DNA of 64,000 nucleotides from Rhodobacteraceae bacterium EL53 (GCA_900313015.1 OMPR01000012.1:1-64000), one strand, 5' to 3'; positions 18,026 to 26,692 are shown, counted from the first letter of the stretch. Translations and numbers: made by a program. The notes: generated from the sequence alone by a model not told the origin.

Positions 18026-19201
18026 ATGACACAGACACTTGGCTTTGATGCCACCACATCGAGCAATTTCTTTTTCGAAGAAGAGCACCACATGCTGCGC
18101 GCCCAAGTTCGTCGTTTCGTTGAGGAGGAAATCAAACCCAACGCTGAGGCATGGGAAGAGCAGGGCGCAACGCCGCGTGCGCTGTTGCGCAAGATGGGCG
18201 AATTGGGGTTCTTTGGTATCACTTATCCAGAACAATTTGGTGGCTCAGGTATGGATGAGCGAGCCACGGTTGTTCTGGCCGAGGAGTTGGGACGCAGCAC
18301 TTATGCAGGCGTTGCTATTACGGCGCTTGTTCATACCGATATGGCATCGGTTCACATTTTCAACGCAGGCAATGAGGCGCAAAAGGCGAAATACCTGCCG
18401 AGCGTGATTTCAGGTGAAATCATCACTGCGGTGGGGGTGACGGAACCTGATGCCGGTTCTGACGTAAAAGGAATCCGCACCACGGCGCGGCGCGAGGGTG
18501 ACTACTATTTCCTGAACGGGGCCAAGACATTCATTACCAACGGTGTGTTGGGGGATGTGTATTGCATTGCAGCCAAGACAGATCCAAAGGGTCACCCAAG
18601 CCAGAGCGTGACCATGTTTATCGTTGAGAAAGATACACCCGGATTCACCGTGTCGAGAACTTTGAAAAAACATGGCTGGAACAGCTCGGACACCGCGGAA
18701 TTGTCGTTTGTGGATGTGCGGTTGCCTGCGGAAAATGTGTTGGGCCAAGAAGGGCGTGGGTTTTATGAAATCATGAAGAACTTTCAGAATGAGCGCTTGG
18801 TTCTGGGAGCAATGGCAATGGGCGAGGCGCAGGCCGCCATTGAGATGACCGTCCAATATGTAAAGGATCGTAAAGCCTTTGGTGCGCCGCTTTGGGACAA
18901 ACAGGTTATTCGCAACCGTCTTGCGGAGCTGTCGACTAAGGTCGAAGCGGGACGCCAGATGCTCTATTCCACGGCCGCGCGTACGGCGCAGGGCGAAACC
19001 CTTGTCCGTGAGGTGTCCATGCTCAAAGCGTATTGTGGGGAGTTGGTGAACGAGGTCATGTATGCCTGCGTTCAATATCACGGTGGAATGGGATTCATGC
19101 GAGAAAGCGCCATTGAACGTATGTCCCGAGACGCGCGTGTTCAGGCCATTGGCGGCGGCGCAACTGAAGTGATGCTTGAAGAAGTCGCCAAACGGATGTG
19201 A
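18026..19201 (+). CDS. Acyl-CoA dehydrogenase
   Basis: A 391-residue FAD-dependent acyl-CoA dehydrogenase. Family signatures are present: GVTEPDAGSDVKGIRT (137-152), TFITNG (168-173) and QYHGGMGFMRE near the C-terminus. The catalytic Glu is not at the usual C-terminal position (the sequence there reads IGGGATEV), but E256 in FQNERLVLG matches the helix-G glutamate of isovaleryl-CoA dehydrogenase-type enzymes. The start is ATG 18026, with GAGGAG 6 nt before it; the frame is open further upstream into the divergent gene. It should introduce the double bond that makes the substrate of the neighbouring carboxylase. Confidence 0.92.
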   Translation: MTQTLGFDATTSSNFFFEEEHHMLRAQVRRFVEEEIKPNAEAWEEQGATPRALLRKMGELGFFGITYPEQFGGSGMDERATVVLAEELGRSTYAGVAITALVHTDMASVHIFNAGNEAQKAKYLPSVISGEIITAVGVTEPDAGSDVKGIRTTARREGDYYFLNGAKTFITNGVLGDVYCIAAKTDPKGHPSQSVTMFIVEKDTPGFTVSRTLKKHGWNSSDTAELSFVDVRLPAENVLGQEGRGFYEIMKNFQNERLVLGAMAMGEAQAAIEMTVQYVKDRKAFGAPLWDKQVIRNRLAELSTKVEAGRQMLYSTAARTAQGETLVREVSMLKAYCGELVNEVMYACVQYHGGMGFMRESAIERMSRDARVQAIGGGATEVMLEEVAKRM

Positions 19202-19217
19202 CCCTATTGAATCCAGG

Positions 19218-19240
19218 GCAGGAGTTAGAAAGACTCCTGC
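19218..19240 (+). promoter_or_regulatory. Intercistronic hairpin before the TetR gene
   Basis: GCAGGAGT (19218-19225) and ACTCCTGC (19233-19240) form a perfect 8-bp stem with a 7-nt loop, between the dehydrogenase stop and the TetR start. There is no T-tract, so it probably stabilises the upstream transcript or lowers read-through rather than ending transcription. Confidence 0.5.
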
Positions 19241-19262
19241 GGCACACTTCAGGAGAATGATC

Positions 19263-19856
19263 TTGCCTGCCACCCCCACAAAACCGCGTCAGAAAACCAA
19301 GGCCGCAACTGCGCGTCAAGATATCCTTGCAGTTGCCGCGCGAAAAATGCGCCAGACCGGTTATTCCGACATGTCGCTAAGGGATTTGGCCACCGAAGTT
19401 GGTATGAAAGCCGGGAGCCTCTATTATCACTTTGCGTCAAAGGATGCCCTGGCAACCGAAGTGATGTGCCTTGGCGTTGAAGTGGTTCAACAGGCGGTGC
19501 AGACGGCCCTTGCGAACCAGCCAGACAGCACGGCACGCGATCGCCTGATCATAGCCATGCATGTCCACATCGAAACGTTGTTGTCAGAAAGCGATTTCTC
19601 ATCGGCGCATATCCGGTGCTACCCTTTTGTCCCTGATACGGTCCGAAATGAGCTGACCACTGTCCGTAAAAGCTATGACAAAGACTGGAACGATTTGATC
19701 TGTGCATTTCTCGACAAGCCAGCCGAGGCTGCAGAGGTTCGGCATTTGCGCCATGCGCTTTTGGGCGCGCTCAACTGGTCGTTGGAATGGTTCGATCCGA
19801 GCCGCGACGACATAAACGCCTATGTTAAGTCATTGGCGCACCTGCTTCCCGAATAG
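19263..19856 (+). CDS. TetR-family transcriptional regulator
   Basis: A TetR regulator of about 197 residues: an N-terminal helix-turn-helix with the family pattern SLRDLATEVGMKAGSLYYHF and a ligand-binding C-terminal half. The start is placed at TTG 19263 because AGGAG (19251-19255) is 7 nt before it; ATG 19257 is in frame but only 1 nt from the ribosome site. It lies between the dehydrogenase and lyase genes and probably represses the module through the palindrome at 17978-17991, likely responding to an acyl-CoA of the pathway. Confidence 0.88.
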   Translation: MPATPTKPRQKTKAATARQDILAVAARKMRQTGYSDMSLRDLATEVGMKAGSLYYHFASKDALATEVMCLGVEVVQQAVQTALANQPDSTARDRLIIAMHVHIETLLSESDFSSAHIRCYPFVPDTVRNELTTVRKSYDKDWNDLICAFLDKPAEAAEVRHLRHALLGALNWSLEWFDPSRDDINAYVKSLAHLLPE

Positions 19857-19865
19857 GAGCCCCTT

Positions 19866-20720
19866 ATGCCCGTGCCACCCCATGCCTTTGGTTCCTGGCT
19901 GTTTGTTCCCGGAGATGACCCCAAAAAGTTGAACAAAGCTTTGGAAAGCAATGCGGATGTTGTCATCTTCGATCTTGAAGATGCGGTTTCTGCGGGTCGA
20001 AAAGACATTGCCCGATCTCTGACGTTTGATGCGTTGAGCCGTACTTCGCGCCCGGCCCGTTATGTGCGGGTTAACGATCTGGCTTCTGGCTACACTGCCA
20101 AAGATGTCGAAGATACCATTGCTGGGAAACCAGATGGATATGTTCTGCCTAAGTGTGAAGGACCGCATGATATTGAGACGCTGGCCGAAATGATTAGGCG
20201 GCACGGCGTATCACCTTTGCCGCGCATTCTGGGCATCTGTACTGAAACGGTTCGTGGCGTACGCAATCTGATGCGCATGGATTGGGAACACCCAATGCTT
20301 GTTGGCCTCGCTTGGGGCGGTGAGGATCTGCAGGCAAATTTGGGTGCTCGGTCGAACAGATCGGCGGGCGGTGGCTATGCCTCGCCGTTTGCTCTGGCCC
20401 GCGATCTTATGCTTTTTGCAGCACGTGACGCCAATGTCTTGGCGATTGATGCAGTGTTTACGGATTTTCGGAATGAAATTGGGTTAACGCAAGAAACTGA
20501 AGCGGCCAAAGCCTTTGGTTTTGATGGTAAGATGGCCATTCACCCAGGCCAGATCGGGCCTATTCACAATGCCCTTAAGCCGGATCAATCTGAAAGAGAA
20601 TGGGCCGCAAAGGTGGTCGCATTGCTTGAAGCATCTGAAACGGGAGTTGCTCAACTCGACGGGAAAATGCTGGATCGGCCACATCTGAAGTTGGCTGAAC
20701 AAATCCTTGCGCGCAGCTAG
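19866..20720 (+). CDS. HpcH/HpaI-type CoA-ester lyase (CitE-like)
   Basis: A 284-residue TIM-barrel lyase of the citrate lyase beta/malyl-CoA/citramalyl-CoA lyase family. Landmarks are SWLFVPGDDPKKL near the N-terminus, the metal-region FDLEDAV, the arginine in RVND, a glutamate in TETVRGV, LAWGGEDLQANLG, and MAIHPGQI near the C-terminus. These enzymes cleave 3-hydroxy-acyl-CoAs reversibly with Mg2+. An AGGAG overlapping the TetR stop is the ribosome site. Here it may cleave the 3-hydroxyacyl-CoA made by the MaoC hydratase, in the role HMG-CoA lyase plays in leucine degradation or citramalyl-CoA lyase in itaconate degradation; the choice cannot be made from sequence. Confidence 0.9.
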   Translation: MPVPPHAFGSWLFVPGDDPKKLNKALESNADVVIFDLEDAVSAGRKDIARSLTFDALSRTSRPARYVRVNDLASGYTAKDVEDTIAGKPDGYVLPKCEGPHDIETLAEMIRRHGVSPLPRILGICTETVRGVRNLMRMDWEHPMLVGLAWGGEDLQANLGARSNRSAGGGYASPFALARDLMLFAARDANVLAIDAVFTDFRNEIGLTQETEAAKAFGFDGKMAIHPGQIGPIHNALKPDQSEREWAAKVVALLEASETGVAQLDGKMLDRPHLKLAEQILARS

Positions 20721-20748
20721 GTGGCTAGATCTGAGGTATTCGAAAATC

Positions 20749-20861
20749 TCAGCAAGCGTTTAGAATTCTTGAAAGTTTAGTGAGGGGCCCTCAAAATCTC
20801 AACGATCGTTGACAAAATTCACGAGGCACCCATATAGTCATCAAATATCAACGATCGTTTA
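20749..20861. promoter_or_regulatory. Three phased AACG(AT)CGTT-type sites upstream of hipBA
   Basis: Three related 14-mers precede hipB: TCAGCAAGCGTTTA (20749-20762), the perfect palindrome TCAACGATCGTTGA (20799-20812) and TCAACGATCGTTTA (20848-20861). Their centres are 50 and 49 bp apart, close to a whole number of helical turns. The last site ends 12 nt before the hipB ATG. Such arrays are typical of HipB autoregulation, but the core AACGnnCGTT is also shared with the palindrome at 17978-17991, so the TetR protein is an alternative binder. Confidence 0.7.
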
Positions 20862-20873
20862 GAAAGTGCTGTG

Positions 20874-21080
20874 ATGGACGTGACGACACCCACAGATCTT
20901 GGGCAGGCCATTAAACTACGGCGCAGGGCGCTTGGCATGACACAAGAACAGCTTGCCATGTCATCGGGCATTTCGGCGGCGACCATCGGCGCAATTGAAA
21001 ATGGCAAGGAAACCGCACGCTTGTCGCTTGTTTTGCAACTGTGTCGTGATCTCGGCATCCGGCTGCGGACGGAGGTGTGA
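20874..21080 (+). CDS. hipB: HipB-like antitoxin, XRE-family DNA-binding protein
   Basis: A 68-residue helix-turn-helix protein (DLGQAIKLRRRALGMTQEQL, then SGISAATIGAIENGK). It lies immediately before hipA; its stop and the hipA ATG are separated by one base and GGAGG lies within its last codons. This is the usual antitoxin-first order. It should bind and inhibit HipA and repress its own promoter through the sites at 20749-20861. GTG 20871 is an alternative start. Confidence 0.88.
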   Translation: MDVTTPTDLGQAIKLRRRALGMTQEQLAMSSGISAATIGAIENGKETARLSLVLQLCRDLGIRLRTEV

Positions 21081-21081
21081 G

Positions 21082-22374
21082 ATGACGACATTGGATGTAT
21101 TCCTCGAAGGGTTCGAAGACCCAATCGGGGAATTATTGAAATTGGACAGCGGGTCCCTTCGATTTCGGTATGTGCGAGACGATCCCCCGCACCCTATTTC
21201 CCTGTCCATGCCGGTCAGGGAAGAACCTTATGATGATGTTGCGGCGCGGGCGTTTTTTGACAATCTTCTGTTCGAAAACATCCAACGCGAACAGGTGATG
21301 CAACGCCATCGTTTAGAATTTGGCGATACTGTTGGGCTGCTTAGATATTTGGGCAAGGATTGCCCGGGCGCGATCTCGGTGGTGCCACAGGGGGATGGCC
21401 CGGCCAAAGTGCCGGGTCAATTCGCCACTGATTACGATGTGATCGAAAACCTTGACCAAATCATGATCTCTTTACGGGACACGCGCCGACTGCCGCTGGA
21501 AACGAGTGATCCCTCGCCGTTGGCAGGAGTGCAGGGCAAAATCGCACTCACGCGGCTACCGGACGGGAGATTTGCACTGCCAAAGCCGGGTTTGAATGTA
21601 CCAACGACACATATCCTCAAGGTGCCTCGTCGACAGGATATGAGACAGGTCGAACATGAACATCTGCTGATGGAGATCATGGGCGACGTCCAAAACCATC
21701 CGGTTGCGCAAACCAGTATCTTTGGAGAAGGGGATCTCCAAGCTCTGCTGATCAAACGCTTTGATCGTGTGATTGACGGTCACAGTGTTCGACGTCTTCA
21801 TCAGGAAGACTTCTGTCAGGCGCTGGGGGTGGGGCCGACCCTCAAATATCAACGCGCGGGTGACGGTGAAGATACCTTCTCTGCGAAACGTGTTGGGCAG
21901 TTGCTTGATCAGCTGGACGCCCCTGCCGGTGCGCGTCAGGCCTTTCTCGAAGGAACCTTGGTTAACCTGCTTTTGGGCAATACAGACAACCACGCGAAGA
22001 ACCATGCGCTTCTCTATCGCGGGCCTAGACCAGAGCTGGCACCGTTCTACGACGTGGTGCCAACCATTCTGGACGGCTCTGTTTTGCACCAACTCTCGTT
22101 CGATATCGGATCGGCTTGCATGACTGATGATATCACACCCAAGGACCTGATTACTTTTGTCGAGGCGCTTGGCTATCGTAGAATGATCCCTGCGCTGAAA
22201 AAACGCCTCGGGGCAATTACCGCCAACATTGTAGGGCGCATTCCAGACATGCGGGGGCCCGCCAGAAAGCGGATCGGCGATGCCATCGCCGAGCAGGCAC
22301 AATGGGTTGCCGCCGCGCTCGAATTGGATTTGGACATTCCCGAACGCGATCTAGTCGTTATCGTTCGACCCTGA
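21082..22374 (+). CDS. hipA: HipA-family serine/threonine kinase toxin
   Basis: A 430-residue HipA. The N-terminal subdomain (LDVFLEGFEDPIGEL) is followed by the kinase-like core: SPLAGVQGKIAL near residue 150, THILKVP, the catalytic-loop equivalent LLLGNTDNHAKNHALL, and the metal-binding PFYDVVPT. All key positions seem intact, so it is probably active. E. coli HipA phosphorylates glutamyl-tRNA synthetase and induces growth arrest; related HipA proteins target other aminoacyl-tRNA synthetases or proteins. The start at 21082 has GGAGG 6 nt upstream; a longer upstream frame overlaps hipB and is rejected. Confidence 0.92.
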   Translation: MTTLDVFLEGFEDPIGELLKLDSGSLRFRYVRDDPPHPISLSMPVREEPYDDVAARAFFDNLLFENIQREQVMQRHRLEFGDTVGLLRYLGKDCPGAISVVPQGDGPAKVPGQFATDYDVIENLDQIMISLRDTRRLPLETSDPSPLAGVQGKIALTRLPDGRFALPKPGLNVPTTHILKVPRRQDMRQVEHEHLLMEIMGDVQNHPVAQTSIFGEGDLQALLIKRFDRVIDGHSVRRLHQEDFCQALGVGPTLKYQRAGDGEDTFSAKRVGQLLDQLDAPAGARQAFLEGTLVNLLLGNTDNHAKNHALLYRGPRPELAPFYDVVPTILDGSVLHQLSFDIGSACMTDDITPKDLITFVEALGYRRMIPALKKRLGAITANIVGRIPDMRGPARKRIGDAIAEQAQWVAAALELDLDIPERDLVVIVRP

Positions 22375-22413
22375 CGCTCGGCTGGGCGACAGGTTGCAAC
22401 ACCGTTATTGAAT

Positions 22414-23055
22414 TCATCGCTGCATGCTTTCTTTTTTGTGTTGTGATAGCACTTTTTGGACGGACTTCCGATTGCACATCGCGTCACGATGTCGAGCGAG
22501 GTTAGGATACGCATTGATGTCCCCGTGCGGAAAAATCACGTCCCAAACGGTTTGCAGTGCAAGGATGAAATCGGGCAGGGTGGGCCGTTTGCCAAAGAAA
22601 TACGGGCCGCCATCAAGGGCCGCGTCCAAGGTCTTGAATACCCCTGTTAGACGCTGCATTGAGGCCGCTTTGAGTGCGGACTGTAGATCAGGGTCGGCAT
22701 GATAGAATTCGGGGTGAAACTGGATGATGACATCCGGTTGAAGCGTTGTCGCCAAATAGTGAATCCATTGCAGAAAGGCCCCACGATTGGCATCACCGGG
22801 AGGTATAACCAATTCTGCTACGGGGAATTGCTCAGCCAGGTAAAGTGCGACTGCGCCGGTTTCAAAGAGCGCGCCGTCAGGCCCTAGTAGAGCCGGAGTG
22901 CGGCAATGTGGGCTGACTGCCAAAAACTCGGGGTCCGGGGTTTCTGAAAACAGTTCCACCCAGCGTGTTTCATAGTCTGCTTCGACCTCTTCCAGAACTG
23001 CATGGGCACACATTGCATAGGTGTTTGGGGCGCAAAACAGGGTGTATTCAGGCAT
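22414..23055 (-). CDS. Glutathione S-transferase family protein
   Basis: A 213-residue GST: an N-terminal thioredoxin-like domain (about 1-80, with the cis-Pro region CRTPALLG and the glutathione-contact pair ETGAVALYL) and a helical C-terminal domain. The N-terminal segment FCAPNTYAMCAH has no obvious catalytic Ser/Tyr in the standard spot, so the class and activity are uncertain. It is a monocistronic gene converging on hipA and lying beyond the terminator of the peptide-type binding protein gene. Confidence 0.85.
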   Translation of the reverse strand: MPEYTLFCAPNTYAMCAHAVLEEVEADYETRWVELFSETPDPEFLAVSPHCRTPALLGPDGALFETGAVALYLAEQFPVAELVIPPGDANRGAFLQWIHYLATTLQPDVIIQFHPEFYHADPDLQSALKAASMQRLTGVFKTLDAALDGGPYFFGKRPTLPDFILALQTVWDVIFPHGDINAYPNLARHRDAMCNRKSVQKVLSQHKKESMQR

Positions 23056-23094
23056 TTCTTCTGGCTCGCTCAGTCAAGTTGGCTCTCAAAAGGG

Positions 23095-23128
23095 AAGCCC
23101 GGCCGAAATTGTGAATTTGGCCGGGCTT
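23095..23128 (-). terminator. Terminator after the peptide-type binding protein gene
   Basis: AAGCCCGGCC (23095-23104) pairs with GGCCGGGCTT (23119-23128); inner AAATT and AATTT extend the stem. Read leftwards it follows the stop at 23147 and is trailed by a short T run. Confidence 0.75.
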
Positions 23129-23146
23129 GAGGATATTGCGGATGGA

Positions 23147-24745
23147 TCAGTTGTCGATCCAGGCTGTGCGCTGCATCTGGTAGAAACCAAGAGGGCCAGC
23201 GCTGTGCGGCATGATGCCTTGCACTTCGTTGCGGGCCGCATCGACAAAGTTACGGAAACCCAAGGTGATATGACCGCCATCGTCATGCAGGATCTGCTGC
23301 ATTTCGCCGTACATTTCTTTGCGCTTGTCAAAGTCGGTGACCGAGCGCGCTTCGACCAGGATTTTCTCAAAATGCTCATGATCCCAGAGCGTTTCATTCC
23401 AGCCAGATTGATTTGAGAAGGCGATCGAGAAGATCAAATCAGGCACAGGCCGTGGATCCCAGCCTGACGTCACAATGGGTTTCTTGATCCAGACAGAGGA
23501 CCAAAAACTATCCGAAGGAGGGTTGATCACATTCAGGTTGATACCACCCGCCTTGGCGCTTTGTTGCAAGTGCTGAGCCGAGGCCAGCGCGCCCGTGCCA
23601 GCGACGTCCGATCCGTAGATGTCGATAGGTGTATTTTCCAGCCCTGCCTTCTTGATGAAATGGCGTGCCTTATCTGGATCATAAGTCCGCTGAGGAATAT
23701 CGGAATTGTAGTAGGGATCGATTGGCGCAATGGGATGGTCGTTGCCGACAGAACCGAGCCCCTTGAGGATGTTGTCACGAATGCCTTCGCGGTCCACAGC
23801 ATATTTCATTGCCGTGCGGAAGTCGGCGTTATTGGTGGGTTCGCGATCCATCATCATCGCTAGGTTGATGAAGGCACCGGAGGTGGCGTTTACAACATAG
23901 CCAATGCCGCTGTTGTCAATCAGGCGTGTCGCCTTTTGATCTAGTTGAAGCAAGACATTGATGTCCCCTGCGATCAAGGCGTTAATGCGCGCTGTATTGT
24001 CGGCAATGCCTACAAATTCCAACTCATCCACGTAAGGTCCGTCGCTGCCCCAATAGTTTTCGTTACGGGCAAACACATATCGACTGCCAGGTGTGAACTC
24101 GACAACCTTAAAAGGGCCGGTGCCGGGAGGGGTTCCAGTGAAATCTTCGAGATCGCGCTTGGTCACATGCACTCGGGTGTCTGACAGGATCATCGGGAAA
24201 TCGGCGTTGGGCGCCTTGAGGTTAAAGCGCACCTGATGCGTGCCCAGTTTTTCGATATCGTTGATCTGGCTCATGTAGGCCTTGCCAGCGGATTCAGTGC
24301 CCTCACGAAAGTGCCGGGTCATCGAATAGATCACATCCTCGGCGCCAAAGTCGGACCCATCATGGAATGTGACCCCTTCGCGCAGGTTGAACACCCAGGA
24401 TGACGCATCAGCATTGGCTTCCCAAGACGTTGCAAGCCAAGGCTGAGGTTGCAAATTTGCGTCTCGGTTCACAAGGTTTTCGTGTACCGAATAGCCCATC
24501 TGCAGATTTGAGGTACTGTAGTATTTGGTCGGATCCAAGCTGTCCTGAGCCTGAGCCGATTCAATGCCAACAACCAGGCGCCCACCCTTTTTGGGAGTCG
24601 CTGCCTGAGCTCTCTGGGCTGTCAGCCCATTGATTACCGTGGCCGATGCGCCAGCCGCAGCAAGGGTTCCCATGAACCTTCGGCGAGAGACTTTGTTGGC
24701 TACATATTGCTTGAAAAGGTGGTCGTTGAGCTGATCGTCAGACAT
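23147..24745 (-). CDS. Family-5 (dipeptide/oligopeptide-type) ABC binding protein, Tat-exported
   Basis: A 532-residue SBP_bac_5 protein. The N-terminus contains a twin-arginine motif (SRRRFMG), a hydrophobic stretch and an AQA cleavage site near residue 48. The body has the usual features: the NLREGVTFHDGSDF region, FKVVEFTPGSRYVF, and the DPDKARHF repair-like segment. Family-5 proteins carry peptides but also opines, glutathione, metals and other compounds. It is transcribed away from the GntR regulator and its cognate permease genes; the two operator-like sites at 24839-24883 lie in between, so importer and regulator share control. Confidence 0.92.
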   Translation of the reverse strand: MSDDQLNDHLFKQYVANKVSRRRFMGTLAAAGASATVINGLTAQRAQAATPKKGGRLVVGIESAQAQDSLDPTKYYSTSNLQMGYSVHENLVNRDANLQPQPWLATSWEANADASSWVFNLREGVTFHDGSDFGAEDVIYSMTRHFREGTESAGKAYMSQINDIEKLGTHQVRFNLKAPNADFPMILSDTRVHVTKRDLEDFTGTPPGTGPFKVVEFTPGSRYVFARNENYWGSDGPYVDELEFVGIADNTARINALIAGDINVLLQLDQKATRLIDNSGIGYVVNATSGAFINLAMMMDREPTNNADFRTAMKYAVDREGIRDNILKGLGSVGNDHPIAPIDPYYNSDIPQRTYDPDKARHFIKKAGLENTPIDIYGSDVAGTGALASAQHLQQSAKAGGINLNVINPPSDSFWSSVWIKKPIVTSGWDPRPVPDLIFSIAFSNQSGWNETLWDHEHFEKILVEARSVTDFDKRKEMYGEMQQILHDDGGHITLGFRNFVDAARNEVQGIMPHSAGPLGFYQMQRTAWIDN

Positions 24746-24838
24746 TCATTTGTCTCCGCTGTTGGACGGTCCGGATCGGATCCGCCATTGGCTTGGGGAT
24801 GGGCTGTTTGCAGCCTCGTTCGTTGTTGACTCGATAAA

Positions 24839-24850
24839 CTGTGATCACAG
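24839..24850. promoter_or_regulatory. Operator site 1, CTGTGATCACAG
   Basis: A perfect 12-bp palindrome in the divergent region between the binding protein gene (leftward, start 24745) and the GntR gene (rightward, start 24971). The identical 12-mer recurs at 25680, 42849, 42906 and 47446. Confidence 0.85.
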
Positions 24851-24871
24851 AATCATGCATAAATCAAGCAT

Positions 24872-24883
24872 CTTTGATCACAG
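24872..24883. promoter_or_regulatory. Operator site 2, CTTTGATCACAG
   Basis: Matches the shared palindrome at 11 of 12 positions. Its centre is 33 bp from the centre of site 1, about three helical turns, so cooperative binding on one DNA face is plausible. Confidence 0.65.
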
Positions 24884-24970
24884 ATTGAGCCAACAGCATC
24901 CCTGTGGTATCGCTAGAGGCGAAGGTCGCTCTGTATTCCTAACCTGTAGTCAAGTTGCGAGAAACCACTT

Positions 24971-25633
24971 ATGGATAAGCTAGTTAGCCCGGGAAAAGAG
25001 GCCCCAGAAAATATGAGTGCCAAGGTCTATGCTGACCTGCGCATGAAATTGATTGCAGGGGATCTTAGACCAGCTGAAAGCCTGTCCATTCGCACTTTGG
25101 CCGAAGAATATGGTGTTTCCGCAATGCCAGTACGCGAGGCCCTGCGCCAACTGGCGTCAGAGAACGCACTGATTGGGGCCGCAAAGAAAGCATATCGCGT
25201 TCCAGATCTGACACCTGATGAGGCTGCAAACCTGTTTTTCCTCCGTGCTGTCCTGGAAGGCGCGGCCGCAGAGATCGCTGCTGAGAAAATACGTGAGTCA
25301 GACGTCAAAGTTCTAAAGCGGCTGGTGAAAGACATGGACAAGGCTTGGATCAAACGCGACTGTAGTGCGTTTCTACGGGCCAACTACCTGTTCCACAGCC
25401 GGGTATATCTGTTGACCAGAAACGAGGCGCTGCAACAGATGATCGAAGTTCTTTATATGCGAACCGGCCCTTGGTTGGCGCATGGAATTGTCGATCTGGT
25501 GGACGCTGACAGCTGGCTTGGGGAACACCCAGAGATCATCGAAGCCCTGCGCACTCGTGACGCCGCTGAGGCTCGACGTTTGGTAGAAGAAGACGCGCGT
25601 TGGGGCATGCAGCTGTACCGTCAGCTCAGCTAA
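24971..25633 (+). CDS. GntR/FCD-family transcriptional regulator
   Basis: A 220-residue regulator with an N-terminal winged helix (YADLRMKLIAGDLRPAESLS, then LAEEYGVSAMPVREALRQL) and an all-helical FCD ligand-binding domain (about 85-215; EFH-type metal/ligand positions around RANYLFHSRVY and GEHPEIIEAL). FCD regulators usually bind a short palindrome as dimers and respond to a small carboxylate or amino-acid-like ligand. It is encoded between copies of CTGTGATCACAG and is the best candidate to bind all six sites in the window. The ribosome site is weak; ATG 25013 is an alternative start. Confidence 0.9.
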   Translation: MDKLVSPGKEAPENMSAKVYADLRMKLIAGDLRPAESLSIRTLAEEYGVSAMPVREALRQLASENALIGAAKKAYRVPDLTPDEAANLFFLRAVLEGAAAEIAAEKIRESDVKVLKRLVKDMDKAWIKRDCSAFLRANYLFHSRVYLLTRNEALQQMIEVLYMRTGPWLAHGIVDLVDADSWLGEHPEIIEALRTRDAAEARRLVEEDARWGMQLYRQLS

Positions 25634-25679
25634 AACTTTTTTGATACATCGCAAAGTAATCTCTTGCATTGAATCAAAA

Positions 25680-25691
25680 CTGTGATCACAG
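25680..25691. promoter_or_regulatory. Operator site 3, CTGTGATCACAG
   Basis: A perfect copy of the shared palindrome 47 nt before the first permease gene of the large rightward operon (25739-35482). Confidence 0.85.
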
Positions 25692-25738
25692 TTGACTTCA
25701 TTCTCCAGCCAGATGGGCCCAGCGTAAAGGGGATGGGA

Positions 25739-26692
25739 ATGAGCATTTTCGAAATTTTAGGGCAAAGACTGATCATCGGTCTTGGGACCCTATTGTTTGT
25801 CTCGGTACTGGTTTTTTTGGGTACTGAGATCCTGCCGGGTGATGTGGCCCACGCCATCCTAGGGCAGGGGGCAACGCCTGAATTGGTGGAGCAAGTTCGC
25901 GAGCGGTTGGGGTTGAATGAACCATTGCACGTTCGCTATTTTGTTTGGCTAACCAATTTTGTTTCAGGCGATTTTGGTACCTCTCTGGCAAATGGCGCTG
26001 ATATCGGGACAGAGATTGGACGCCGTGCCAGCAATACCATTCTGTTAGCACTTTCGACCGCTCTGATTTCAGTACCCCTAGCTGTGGCCCTTGGTCTGAT
26101 GGCGGCCGTTAAACCGGGTGGAATGGTCGATCGTACAATCACCTCTGCGTCGTTGGCATTGATCTCTTTCCCTGACTTTCTAGTTGCGGTGGTGTTGGTC
26201 ACTATTTTTGCAATCAAACTGCGCTGGCTGCCAGCGATTGCTTCGATAAGACCCAGTTACGAACTGTTAGATTGGGTTCGTATTCTGATCCTCCCGGTGA
26301 CCGCGCTTAGCTTTACCATTTTGGCGCATATGGTGCGGATGACACGGTCAGCTGTCCTTAATGTGTTGGCTAGCCCAGCGATCGAGATGGCGATCCTCAA
26401 AGGCGTTCCTCGCAAGCGCTTGCTTTTGCGTCATGCGCTGCCGAATGCTTTAGGCCCGATCATTAACGTCGTCGCGCTGAACCTCGCTTACCTCATCAGC
26501 GGTGTGGTGGTCATTGAAACGCTGTTCAACTTCCCGGGTTTAGGACGCTACATGGTTGAGGCCGTGACCAATCGCGATGTGCCGATCGTACAAACCTGCG
26601 CCATGATTTTCTGTTCCTTCTATGTGGTGTTGAACATGAGTGCCGACATTCTTTCAATTCTGGCCAATCCGCGCGTGAGGTACAAGAAATGA
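25739..26692 (+). CDS. DppB-type ABC permease
   Basis: A 317-residue inner-membrane permease of the DppB/OppB family, with the N-terminal helix, GDFGTSLANG, and the ATPase-contact loop ending in RHALPNALGPIINVVALN. The start is ATG 25739, 6 nt after AAGGGG; an earlier GTG lies inside operator site 3 and is rejected. It overlaps the next permease gene by 4 nt. It forms the channel for the family-5 binding protein encoded across the regulator gene. Confidence 0.92.
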   Translation: MSIFEILGQRLIIGLGTLLFVSVLVFLGTEILPGDVAHAILGQGATPELVEQVRERLGLNEPLHVRYFVWLTNFVSGDFGTSLANGADIGTEIGRRASNTILLALSTALISVPLAVALGLMAAVKPGGMVDRTITSASLALISFPDFLVAVVLVTIFAIKLRWLPAIASIRPSYELLDWVRILILPVTALSFTILAHMVRMTRSAVLNVLASPAIEMAILKGVPRKRLLLRHALPNALGPIINVVALNLAYLISGVVVIETLFNFPGLGRYMVEAVTNRDVPIVQTCAMIFCSFYVVLNMSADILSILANPRVRYKK

